DNA of 64,000 nt from Breviolum minutum Mf 1.05b.01 (Eukaryota > Sar > Dinophyceae > Suessiales > Symbiodiniaceae). Positions 36,251-47,466 of the stretch are shown here, piece by piece. The stretch's first letter is position 1, and the number at the start of each line of letters is the position of its first letter. The notes below the pieces were generated by a model. That model saw nothing but the letters and a program-made list of their open reading frames with translations. It searched no databases and was not told where the DNA came from. Location of the stretch: positions 186,001 through 250,000 of the forward strand of contig DF239105.1 in NCBI GenBank assembly GCA_000507305.1, in the 5' to 3' direction. Made by a program: the position numbers and the translations under genes.

Positions 36251-37710
36251 ACGCAGAAGATTAAGAAGGGAACCCTTGGGTACTACTAAGAGGTGATGAA
36301 ATTTGACACGGATACACCCAATCTATATGCATACAGTATTATATAATATATATATATCTATACTATTCTGTCATTTAAGATGCAACATCAACGCCGGATG
36401 AATAAGAACCCACTCATCCTATTAGAGGAAACCACAGAAGAGTGATACATTGCCACTAAAATGGGACCCCCCAAGTAGACAGCATTTACAAACATGCTAT
36501 ATTAATCAAATACTAAATCATGGGTTAACATTGCCCTCTGCCAACTAACATAGCACCTCCAATCGGAAAGTTTGGAAGATAATGGAAGATAAACAAAAAA
36601 AACGATTCAAAACGCAGAAGGTGTCCATGGCACAGCCCCATAATGCATTGGTTGAGGATCGGGCCCCGCACACTTGAGGATTTACTTGGGGTTCTTCAGG
36701 GACTGACCGCTACAAAGTAATTGCAATTGGTAGACAAACAACAAACAACAGACAACCAACAACCAACAAACAAACAAACAACGAAACACGTAAACAACCA
36801 ACCACCACCACAACAACAAAAAATGCAAGACGACAAAAACAATGTGAATCGTGGTAAAGGTTGTCATTTGTGGGCCCGAAAGCTCCTCATCTTAGCATGG
36901 ATACACATAAAGAATCTTCCACGTCTCCCTTCCAACCAGCTCTATCAAAAGCGTACTACTTAAAAAAATATATAATGTATATAATATCTCCAAATCCGAA
37001 GATCCAAATATTCCGAACATGTTGTGTACATATGACTATGATGGTATTTCAGAAGTCTACCAACATCTCAAAGATTTCTGAATCTAGAAAGAAGTTAAGT
37101 TTCCTATTCAAATGTCTAGCTTGCCAAAATATCCAGCATCTGTATTAGACTTCTTGGATCTTGTCCTTCAGGGGGTCGATCTTTTGAGGCATCCCAATTG
37201 GCTACGGGAACCACTTCTCATCTGGAAGTTGATTCCTCTCCCTTGGCACTTAACTTCCTGCTTCCATGCATGGAATCCGAAAAATTGAATACCTAAACAA
37301 AGGAAACTCCTTTCAAAAGCTACCATGCTCTAGTTTCATCTGAATCTGTTTTTTTCAGGTGTAGACTTCAACATCCTTTTCAAAAAAAATGCGCTTTTTC
37401 CAACCACAGCGTAAAACGACTTCAGTCATCTCCAAGTTACTCTTGAAGGTCCATCTTTCTCGATCTTTTTTAATGCATTTTGCACTGCCAGACTTTGAGG
37501 TTGCATCCTGAGCTTGTCATCCAAACTGTCCAGGACAATAGCGAAGCATCAACCGACCCGGGTTGAAGTGTCTGTTGAGAAAGGACTCCATTTGACCAAC
37601 TATATAGATGAATGTGATTTGAAAGTGGGTTTACGATCTGAGATTGATAGCTGCCTTACGAGTGTGAGTTTACGCCAATCCTTAACTTTGATGTTTAAAT
37701 CATTCCGGAC
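36251..37710. other. Stretch without a supported gene
   Basis: AT-rich, with CAA-rich (36720-36840) and TA-rich (36335-36358) stretches. No phased exon seen; possibly an intergenic spacer. Confidence 0.4.
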
Positions 37711-39448
37711 CCAAGACACTTCAGCAGCTGACCACTCAACATTTGTTTTAAGTTCTGCATCTCGATCTGCACGCCCTGAATGTGGCAGCTTGGATTGTGT
37801 GTAGGCTATTGCCATCGCCCTTTTGGATAAACCAAATGAGGAACGTCAACTACAGCCCTAGGGGATATTTTGGTACGTGTTTGTAGGCGTTTTGGGCTAC
37901 GCAAAAGACGACACCGTCTCCAAAAAGCCACCTCACGTAAAATTACAAATCATTACAAATCATATATCTGCAATGAGTCTTTAAACATCATTGAACATAC
38001 TAGTGGCTCAAACTACCACTCAATACTCACCCCACAAAATGCTCACTGCCACTGCCTTCCCTCAGCACTCCTGTTGCCTCATACATCTCTTGACGATAAT
38101 CCTTGAAGCAGTTCTGCGAGTAGCTCAAGGCAGTGTCCAAAGATTCCAGTTTCTGAGCCAAGGCGGTTTCCAAGGCGGTTTCCAAGCGTGAGTTTGTGCA
38201 TGAGTAAGAAAACACATGAGACTGATGATTCAAATGATCCAAATATATATAACAAATAACAAACATTGGTTCCACAAGAAGTCCTCGTTGATTGTTGGCT
38301 GGCATTATGCAATGTAGTGTTCAATGGCAATCTGACAATGCTACTGATATATGATGCTGACTAATACGAGACACAGCGTTGTTTTTGTTTGGGGGTAGGG
38401 GGGACTAGTTGCCTGGTGTAGCAACCTTTTTTTCAACGGAAAAAAGGTAGGCCTCGATAATCTGCTCGTGCAAGTTCACACAGCAACGATGCTCTGCCTG
38501 CGTTTCCGTGGCATTTGTTGTCTGAAAGTTACTTTGAATACGGTTCACGTCTTTATCAAAGCTCACTCCCAACAACTGCGCGTCAAATGTATCTTAGATA
38601 TCTTCTGAAAAACATCTAGGAGCCTCAACCATCAGTATCAGAACTATCATCTATTCACCATTTGATGAAACTGGGACAAGGGTCAAAATGAAAAGAAAGC
38701 TTGCTGAATGTCAGGATTTCAAGACTAGAACATCATCTCAAAGATTCATTTTGTTCTCGAGAACATCGGCCCCTTGCGATAGAAGTTTGGCTCCAACCGC
38801 CTTCTCTTTACATCAAACTCAGCACAATAGAATGCTGGCCGATCAGATCGCACAACTTTCTGTTTTGCCAGGTACATCATTGAACATACCCGCATACACA
38901 GAATATAGCGGGATATTATGTGCTCTCTACTTAATAGACTTAGACGGATGGATGGGCAAACAATTTGATACAGTAGATCGATAGATATGATTGATTGATT
39001 AATCGACTGATAGATCGATTGATAGATAGGTAGATAGATGAATGGATAGATGGGGATAAATGGAATGTATGGACAAATGGATACAGTAGTTCATAGAAAA
39101 TGACTGTAGTTCAGAGGCAACGCAGTTCATACACAGTCCATTTCAGCATAGTTTCATCTAGGTAGTTCGTAGATGTTTTGAATGAACATCTTTGCTTAAT
39201 ACACATTTTGAATACATTTGGTTGAACTACAGTAAATTATCTGAAATTTCCCTTGACCTAAGAATTTTCGGATTCCCCACCCCCAAGCTACCTTTTTTAT
39301 TGGAAGAAAACCGTGGGCATTTTTAACAAAACCACCGCACCTCCAAGGCTGCGGAACAAATCGCTCGGTGCGATCGATGGAGACGATCCAATTCGAAACT
39401 CGGCGAGTTGTCGACAGTTCGGTGCTAAGGGGTCTAAACTCCCACTAC
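37711..39448 (-). CDS. Coiled-coil gene, function unknown
   Basis: Exons in order: 39448-39341 (SLDPLAPNCRQLAEFRIGS), about 38800-38740 (AVGAKLLSQGADVLENK), about 38522-38448 (TETQAEHRCCVNLHEQII), about 38190-38031 (ALAQKLESLDTALSYSQ... SEHFVG) and 37775-37711 (VQIEMQNLKQMLSGQLL). A short VAFWRRCRLL exon may lie near 37930. Most begin AG|G; the 38031 donor is a strong GTGAGTATT. Repeated L/E/Q heptads suggest a structural coiled-coil protein. The intron upstream of 39448 is largely the family 4 element, whose inverted repeat supplies the acceptor. Family not recognised, and some exons are probably missing. Confidence 0.5.
38969..39075. repeat. GATT/GATA tetranucleotide tract
   Basis: Degenerate tandem GATTGATTGATT, GATAGATC and GATAGATGAATGGATAG units over about 100 bp, intronic. 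Confidence 0.8.
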
Positions 39449-39571
39449 CTGGAACCCCAAACAACCATTTATAAATGGATGTTTGGTGAAACAACCATTT
39501 TCTATATAAAGATTTGGAATCATCAAATTAAAACATCCATTTATAAATGGTTGTTTGGGGTTCCAGATAGT
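39444..39571. mobile_element. Inverted-repeat element, family 4 (128 bp, 41-bp arms)
   Basis: The 34-bp inner arms starting GGAACCCCAAACAACC are exact inverse copies, and a further 7 bp (ACTAYCT) match with one mismatch. Only about 46 bp separates the arms, so it could fold into a long hairpin. On the minus strand the end TTCCAG is the acceptor of the exon that starts at 39448. Confidence 0.85.
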
Positions 39572-39699
39572 CATTAACTGGTTGGTGGTTTAGGCTTCGA
39601 GTCGGGTGCCCTTCAGTAACAATCCCTTTAAACATTTTCGGGGATCCGGGCCGGAATCCAAACCACCGCGCCCCAAACCAAGAATGAACCATTAGTTGA

Positions 39700-39814
39700 T
39701 AGTTGGTGGTTGAACCACCCAAAAAAATCTGAAAAATCTGCACAAGTCAAATTGGAGGAGTCTTCCCCCAAGTTTCGGGTGAAAATTCCAAACAATTTGA
39801 GTTGCCACCACCTA
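39700..39814. mobile_element. Inverted-repeat element, family 2, third copy
   Basis: TAGTTGGTGGTTGAA left and TTGCCACCACCTAT right, with the family's internal AGTCAAATTGG, TCTTCCCCCAAG and TTTCGGGTGAAAAT. Weaker ends than the other copies. Confidence 0.6.
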
Positions 39815-40189
39815 TTTAATCTCCAAGGTAAGGGGATGCTCATGAAACCCCAATTCTGTAGGGGTTTATATGCCCCCTTGTCTTTTAGGATTCCCTACCG
39901 AAGGTGGGGCCTGACCATTCCCCACAAAAAAACGACGACGTTTGACCCGTCAGCACATATAGAATAATGGTTGTGAAAAGTTGGGATGCCACACGGGAGG
40001 GAGTTTTTGAAAAATTTCAGAACTGGCGCGGCTGTTGGTTGGGATTTCTCAGGCGAAAATCTACAAAAGAAAACCCTGGTGGTCAATGGGTGGGGGAGGT
40101 ACCACCCCATTGAAGTGAGAGTTTTACATTTTGTTTCTGATTATATAATTCCAACATATTCTATATAGTGCAAATTGTCAAGCAGGGCC

Positions 40190-40643
40190 CCAGCCATCTT
40201 GATCCATCTTGTCAGGATGCCGTCGCATTTTTTTCTGAATCTTGTTGGGTCGGTCATCTCACAACAAGAGTCCACATTCACCCTGTAAACATCACAGGAT
40301 GGATCATAATGAGCCTTGCTAAGTTGATGAAGGGTAGCTCCTGTTGGACAAAAATGTTCTGGCCTGAAATCCACGAGTGGTAGGTAGAAGTAAAAGCATT
40401 TCATGGAAATCCGGAGCAGTTCCAGAAATCCTGCGCCAGTTGATAGGAAAAATATCCGACATTATCCGACTTGTTACACGTGTTGTCAATACCCAAACTG
40501 GTGTCATATTTTTCCATCATTGATGTGTCAGTGTTTTTAGGCGTGTTTGAAATGTCTTGGAAAAAAGTTCCAAACACTCCACCAATGGTGACGAATCCCA
40601 TGGCCAAAAGTGCCAAAAAATCGAACACCCATAAGGAATCCAT
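40190..40643 (-). CDS. Possible gene with N-terminal membrane segment
   Basis: A likely ATG at 40643 opens MDSLWVFDFLALLAMGFVTI, a good signal or membrane helix. Further down, about 40360-40190, an open stretch reads LHQLSKAHYDPSCDV then DPTRFRKKCDGILTRW, which looks like real protein. The connection between these parts and the splice sites are not resolved. Between them at 40439-40522 is a fragment resembling family 1. If real, the product is a small secreted or membrane-anchored protein. Confidence 0.35.
40439..40522. mobile_element. Degenerate inverted-repeat element, family 1-like
   Basis: TTGATAGGAAAAATATCCGA left and ATATTTTTCCATCATTGA right are imperfect inverse copies. Confidence 0.45.
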
Positions 40644-40809
40644 GGTGAACCATCCACCCGAGCCCTAGTTTTGACCCAAAGAAACACAGCACAAAGTCCA
40701 AAAAATTCAGAAAAGGCACATCTCTTTGGGAACGCGATCCGAGACCATGGCATTCAGCCTAAGGATGCATCTTTTCCATTGAAAACGGCACGTCTATTCA
40801 TCCATTAGT

Positions 40810-41136
40810 TCATGGCGAGTTTTTGGATTTACAAGGTCGATACGTCCCAAATTTGACATGGAAGGTTGTGCCCATATGTGACCATGCAGAATTGAGTCGT
40901 AGAATGACACTGCTTTGGTGCACTTCTGGGATGTGCTGGTTTATCTTCAGCGTTTTTCCGCACTGAATGCAAGCCCCCATGGTTTTTTGCGGAAGGATGT
41001 TGAAACTTGAAACGCAATCCTTCCTTGTGTCGAAAAGTTGGTATTGATCTTCTCCTATCAACTCCCCTACAGTAGCGACTATTCCCACGCAAACATGTTC
41101 AGAATCCAACCGCAAAATCCGCCGTCCAAGGCACAT
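40810..41136 (-). CDS. Possible coding segment, unrecognised
   Basis: A 108-codon open frame starts at an ATG at 41136 and reads LGRRILRLDSEHVCVGIV, then GELIGEDQYQLFDTRKD. A CIQCGK pair follows. The first half looks coding; the second half may be intron read-through. No splice confirmation. Confidence 0.35.
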   Translation of the reverse strand: MCLGRRILRLDSEHVCVGIVATVGELIGEDQYQLFDTRKDCVSSFNILPQKTMGACIQCGKTLKINQHIPEVHQSSVILRLNSAWSHMGTTFHVKFGTYRPCKSKNSP

Positions 41137-41998
41137 GGACTTTACATCGCGCCGCTGCTGCCATAGGGACAGCTTGGCCTTAAAACTCTACACCCTCAAA
41201 AAACTGACGGCTGGAATTCAACCCTCCAATTGCAAATGATGATGTGGTGAATTTTACCTTTTCCCGCTAGATCATGTTCGTATTTAATGTCAGTTGTTAC
41301 CCCCTTGCAAATAGGTCAAATGCAGGAGAGAGTCTCAATCAAGCCCCAAATTCAGGAAAAAATTGAGAAGAATTCAAAATATGGAATATACATTCATACG
41401 AAGGTACAAATGACAAATATCCATTCCTCATAATTCCTCTTTACAAAAATGAAAGATTGCTACTGTAGGTGACCAACCAATCACTACAAATCACCATCTC
41501 CACCAACAAACAAATTCAAAGTATTTCTGGCAAATTTCTGACAATTTGCCAATCATCACAGGAATACATCCTCCCAATGTTTGACATAGAAGGTGAACTT
41601 GATGACTTCCAAGTTGAAAAAATCTCTTCTTTGAGGGTTCCCCTTTCAGGATCCACATCACCTCCCACATTGCCCCTAGTAAATACCAAGTAAAGTTATA
41701 GACTAGATGTATCCAGATTTCCCTGAAACTGACATGGCACCGGAAAACTCCAGTTGGGGAAAATACGGGTTTTCAGGGCAAGGCGGAGGGTGAACCTGAC
41801 AAGTTCAGACAAATATGTTAACCTTTTTGTTGGAGCGCAACTCTCCGTAAATGTCGGCCAACTTCCAATAAATTCCTACATGTACCATCTACATTTTTGG
41901 GGGTGTATCACTTTATCACCTCTCAAAATTCAAAGTTGTCCACCAACAAAATCTCTATGACTTGAAAGACCCTACCCCAACCCCATCCCCAACCGGGC

Positions 41999-42912
41999 CT
42001 GTTGTAACTTCTCCTCGGCCGTTTTGGCTGCCAAGGCTTCTTGTGCGATACGCTCACGGCCACTGGCCACCTATGAGGCTGCTAGTCGTTTCGAAGGGCC
42101 CAAGGTGTGGAAGCTGCAGATATGGGGCACAACCACCCACAGTTGGAGATGACGAATCGTGTTTTTCTTCAAGGTTTCATGGCAGTTTTTAGGGGAGTTG
42201 CACTGGCTGGAGTTTTGATGGTTGGTGATTCACTTTTTTTCTTGGAAAAGCATGGAAAAGCCGATTGGAAAAGGACTGCCACAAACACAGTGATGTCCAT
42301 TTGACGAAGGATTTTCCCCATGTGGTACAAACATGCACCATCACATTAGCCTGCAATAGATGCAATAGCACCAGCAATGTCAGGCTAACATCACGTTTTA
42401 TTTTTTTTTGGGGGGGGGAATGGACTTTCTCCAACCCTTTGGTTGGAGTTACCAGCATCGTCAGCATCATGATCATCCAAATCCAATAAATGATCCCCAG
42501 GAACTTCCCCCACACTTCCCCTACACTGGAAGTTCCTGTTGAAAGGAATCGGCTGAAGGATTTGGACTTGCATTGATTTTTGTGCGAAAGCATTATTCAT
42601 CATGTTCCTCATGATCTGTTTAAAGTTCCACTTCTGCGACTCGGCATACAAGACATAGATGGACCATCCAAGTATCTCAAGTCCTTTTGCAATCGATACA
42701 TTTTTTACTAGGGCGTCCAGATCCATTGCTGCAGTTTTGTTGCTACGTTTTCTTGCCAGTGTTGATCGAAATCGGCAAACTTTGGAGATGTCGCACGATC
42801 GAGACCACCAACCCCTCTGCGGTACCTGGTCCGCTGTACTGACAACAGCCTCAGGACAAACAAAGATCGAGCAAGCGGCAACCGGCCAGTTTTTCAAGAG
42901 GAATGTGAGCAT
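41999..42912 (-). CDS. Gene with helical, charged product, unrecognised
   Basis: The main exon, about 42830-42548, reads SKVCRFRSTLARKRSNK, then MDLDALVKNVSIAKGLEILG and AESQKWNFKQIMRNMMNN, ending near IPFNR before an AACAG|G site. A clean downstream exon, 42070-41999 (ASGRERIAQEALAAKTAEE), has AG|G at its start and a CAG|GC donor at its end, phases 0/0. The A/E/K-rich heptads point to a coiled coil. The intervening exons between 42548 and 42070 are not resolved. Family unknown. Confidence 0.5.
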
Positions 42913-43198
42913 CTTTAGTTCTGAATTTAGAAATTCATGCTATGTATATATTGGGCGTGCCCCCACCCCAGTAAAAATGACCGCAAGGATGTGTTATTTA
43001 GCAGTGGATCCTACAAACCGTTTCTGGACGGGGGATGCACTTGAAAATAGGTACGTCTTATGTCTTATGTATTTATATGGTGGGTTTCATTGTTTGACCT
43101 GCTCTCCGTGTCAGGACAGCGAGAAAAGAGCTATCCAGAGGTAACCCTATGATGTCACGACCATAGGACCCAGTTTGTCATAGGGTGGCTCCACCAGA

Positions 43199-43247
43199 AT
43201 TATATATGAATATCTATATGTATATATATATATATATGTATATATTG
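43199..43247. repeat. AT microsatellite
   Basis: TATATATGTATATATATA tract, non-coding. Similar ones lie at 50376-50430 and 50699-50815. Confidence 0.85.
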
Positions 43248-43597
43248 ATCTTTTTTGGCGCACCCATTTCTTTTTATCCTGCCGGTGGTATTAACCGTTC
43301 TGTACAGAGCAAATCTAACTTACATCCTGGGCGAGTGAGGAAGGGATGTAGAGGAAACTGAAATTAAACTAGAAAAAGATTGCTGAACTGGAGTGATATG
43401 CACTTATCGTAAAACCTGACTTAATATTTATCTATATTTTCAGTTTACATGGGTTTTTATACACAGTATAAAAAGCCCGCTCTGCGGAGGATTTTATATG
43501 GGCCTTGGGGATATTTTTCTCTGGGTACATGATGGATGCTTCATGTACCAAAATTGTTGAATTTTCCGTAGCATCCAGTTGGGCATCAAAAATAAAC

Positions 43598-43708
43598 CTC
43601 CGAGGCGGAGGCCATTTGGAGTTCTCCCCCAATGGGGCCCTGCACATCGCCAAGTAACCCACTGTAGCATATGCCTCCCCACCTCCTGCAAGCTCTCCTG
43701 CAAATCAC
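43598..43708 (-). CDS. Two phase-matched micro-exons of an unrecognised gene
   Basis: 43708-43683 (26 nt, DLQESLQE) and 43639-43598 (42 nt, GPIGGELQMASASE) both begin AG|G, end at GT and join in phase 0. Their tiny size illustrates the exon scale here. The helical LQE repeats would suit a coiled coil. Confidence 0.4.
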
Positions 43709-44462
43709 CTGAAAAACTGTTCCAAACTGCGGGGTTTTTCACATGGAAAAAATTCATTGCCTCAGAATTTAGGGGGTAAGAATCAACACCTTATCTTTTT
43801 AAGAAAATCCATCTCAGCTACATAATGTCACCTTTTCAAGGTGTATAGCTTTCATGTTTTTTCATGGTTCTGGCCGGTTGGGAAAACATTTCTTGAGTTA
43901 TTCTGATCTAATTCTCATCCTGAACCACCTTAACGTTGACTTCGTGCATGCATATGGTCTAGCATCGGAGCCTATGGGGCGAATTTTCCCCAGGAAGGAT
44001 GTTTTTTTCAAACATTTTGGCTCCCATGGCCCCAAATTACAAAAATGTTCTGCCAACATTTTGACACATCCAAAAGCTTGATTTTCATTCCTGTTGCAAA
44101 ATGGATAACACATATCATTTCATAGATGTTAAAAATGCAGTCATGGACAACATTATGCATTTTCGGCAATTTGAACCCGGAAATCATAAGAAAATCCTGG
44201 GTTAAAACTTGTCATTTGCAAACATTGAGACCAGTACAACCCTCCATGATACGTATCATCATCCTTCTCAGGTCACAATTTTTGAGTCCACTGCGGTCGA
44301 GGTGCAATGCTTGATAATCCACGCATTTTGACCATCCTCACCAGGAGGAAACAAATCCACGAGGAAAAATCTGAAAATCTAACCCCAAATTTTTGGATGG
44401 CAAATAGTCATGGGATGCCATCCCACGAAATGCCCACTCAACTAAAGGCTGTTGAGGTCTAC

Positions 44463-44890
44463 CTCCGTTTTTTCAAGATCTTTTGGTCTTTGCACCTCTA
44501 CGGCGTTTTCATCCACAAAAAGCTGCTTTTGTGCCACATGTGCCACTATATCCTCATGCCAACATTCACATCTCATAAGCCATTCAGTTGGACTGAATGA
44601 GCAAAAAGTCATCCCCAACCAAGACCAATATGACTTCATCAGTTGCACTCCCCCAATCCGGCAATGTTCCTTGCAAAAGGTTTGCACGAAATTGGCCCGG
44701 GAGAGCAAGTGTTGAGCAAATGCCACAGCAGCCTCGGAAAACGAGATATGTTGAAGTTTGACAAATATATCCCATATATCCTCCCAAAATCATGATGATA
44801 AGTAGACCTGGAAATGGAGGCAAATGTTCCTCTCAAAGTTCTGATTGGCTCCAATTCCATGCTGAATTCAGGGGTGGAAGGTCGTTTCGC
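44463..44890 (-). CDS. Short-exon gene fragment, unrecognised
   Basis: 44552-44463 is a clean 30-codon exon (AG|G start, GAG|GTAGAC end) reading KQLFVDENAVEVQRPKDLEK. Upstream, about 44890-44813 reads KRPSTPEFSMELEPIRTLRG and ends at AG|GTCTAC, phase 2. A piece between them near 44690-44620 (ATDEVILVLVGDD) may be a further exon. The product is hydrophilic and charged. No family recognised. Confidence 0.45.
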
Positions 44891-45532
44891 CAGCAAAGGT
44901 TGATTTCAGATTCTGACCGCGCACAATTCCAAACGCTAAAAATCCCGGATTTTTTTTCAGTGTGACACTTCAGTCGCCCTCCAGACATCGCGGCATATCA
45001 TGGTATCATGTTGTTTCCAACCCCACACAGAATGGTGCTTCTTGTCACCTCCCGGCGGTTGGGTCACCATTTTCTCTTCGTTGCTTCACTGCAACCCCCG
45101 AGGTTCACGCTTGGAACCCCAACAGGGAGTGAGAATCAAGGAACAGAAATCGACATGTCATGATATATAGGTATACTTCATATCTAAATATAATATATGT
45201 ATATATATATACATCCATACTCATTTTCCAAGACAAAATAATGACAAAAAGCCACTTTGGGTGCTTGGAAGATGTGATGACTTTAAAGGCACGGCTCCCT
45301 TCTTTTTCGTCACGAATGCTAACATCAGAGCGGATGGACATCAAAGTTCTGACCAGCCTGGGATGTTCTGACGGCTGATACCCTGATACGCAGTTCAGAC
45401 ATGTTTCAAACCAAAAACTGCTTGGTGCTTTGTTGGGAATACATATGTAAATGTATTATAGACTTTGGCCGTACATTGGGATTCATTCCCTCATTCTGTA
45501 CTGATCATCACACTCTTAAATGAATTTTCCCC

Positions 45533-45700
45533 CCCTTCCACCCATGCTGGCAGCTCCACTCTAGCGTGGCGAAGCTGTAGATTTTCAGGTCCCGTCCCAA
45601 CATCAGGACCCTGACCTGACATCACCACCTGTGGGTCCACATGATCCAAGCTTCCATCCAATGCCTTGGAGGCAACAAAATACTCCCATGACATTCTACT
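45533..45700 (-). CDS. Exon of an unrecognised gene
   Basis: After a long T-rich tract and CCCACAG, an open frame reads MSWEYFVASKALDGSLDHVD, then GQGPDVGTGPENLQLRHARV and LPAWVEGG. The reading is clearly protein-like. The preceding hydrophobic run up to 45802 is better read as the polypyrimidine tract of an intron than as a signal peptide. Confidence 0.45.
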
Positions 45701-46413
45701 GTGGGAACCACCACCACAAGAACGAAAAAGAAAAGAAAACAAAAACACAAAAACAACAGCAACAAACATGACCAAACAGGAAATTTTCATAAATTTTCCC
45801 AATTAAATCTCAATTCTATCCAATTCTGGATTTAAACAAGTTGCATCTATAGCAGCTAAATGTTCCGGTGCCAAAGTAAAGTCAAAACTTTGCAGATTTG
45901 ACCTCCAACGCTTTGCAGATTTGGCATGGTGAACGTGTGGTGCCAACCTTCATTACTGGGCTGTTAAACATCGCACCCGGGTCCAACCCCTCATGAAGTG
46001 TCGTAGTTTTACACCTGTCCAACTGGAAATGGAAAAAACATGGATAATTTATATACGGACCCTGAGTAAGCCGATGTATGATCCAGGTTGGGGGGATGTA
46101 TGTTCATGTAATGTTCGTTTTGTATGTATAGTATTGTAGTGGTGCAGTGGTGCATGATAATGTTTGTCAAATATTTTATGTTGATCTCAACTCAATATTG
46201 CAACATCTAACCATGACCATTGGGCACCGTGCTTTTTCTGCAGGCCAGGCTCCATCATATGAGGGCAGGCGTTTTTGGGGCATTTGGATCCCCAAAGACC
46301 CAACAACCAAAAAAAAAACGCAACTGCAAAATGTCCAGTGACTTACAGGATTCAGTTGATCAGTTGAAAACATCGCAAAGTGATCAAATGTGATTTGTTG
46401 TGATTTGGTCACT

Positions 46414-47387
46414 TATACGAACAGATTCTGTTCATCAGTTGATGTTGTGAATTGTTCCAACTGCATTCCCAATTCAAACACCGCATCACGAGAGCCAAAC
46501 CGAAAACTTCCAAACCGTCCGATTGGAGGTGCCCATCTGCTTGATATTTGAAACAACAAGCCTACCCTCCCTAAAATGAACATAGTCTTTGAAAATCAAC
46601 GGTTTAGAAAATGGAATTTCCACTTGGGATGGCCTATGTTCAAGGGCAAACTGTTAGTTTCAGGGGAGTGTGACCCAGTAAATTCTTGGAGGTGCTGATT
46701 GAAAATTGTCCCCAAATTCCAGGAACAAAAAAGAACGCTGCACCTCTGTCGCTTCTCATCCTTTGAGGCTGGGATTACTGAAACGCCATGCTGTAGAGCC
46801 CAATTCAGAACCACCTTCCCGCAGGATATCAACCAAAGTGGAGGGCTGGAAGGCTACCTTGCTGTTTGGGATAAGATTGCTTACAGTACACCCCCTGAAA
46901 CTGCCAGTTGGTTGGCCCCTCCCAAAAGTCTAAAAGGATCCAAAAGGATCATCTTGCAAGCATCATTTTTCAGGGGATATGTCGTGTTCTTTTTAGGGAG
47001 GGTAGTTGTCGTTGGACGGGCATTGGGGTTGTTGCCGGTTTCAACAGCTCAGTTCTGAGGTATTTGTGGGCTGCCCGGAGTGTGAATTTGCAGGCCTTTT
47101 GTAAAACTACCTTAGTGAAAGGTAAGTGCTATCTACTTGCACCCTGGTCTACTGCTTGCGAAGATTCTTCTTCACAAATGAATATCAGGTTGACACCTTA
47201 TTCGGGCTGCTCAAAGGATGCAAATATGTTACTCTAATCTCAAAGGGCAATCATACGTAAAAGCTTCTTCTTCAGAAACAAATGCTAAAAAAATACTATT
47301 CTGTTCATACTGGACAGTATACGGATTGCTGTCTCTGGAAAAAACAAACCACGACCACAACAACCACAACAACAACAACATCAACAT

Positions 47388-47466
<79 letters not shown>

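Noticed and set aside
45700..45802. Hydrophobic N-terminus that looks like a signal peptide
   Set aside because: The T-rich run ends in CCCACAG and is better explained as the polypyrimidine tract and acceptor of the following exon.
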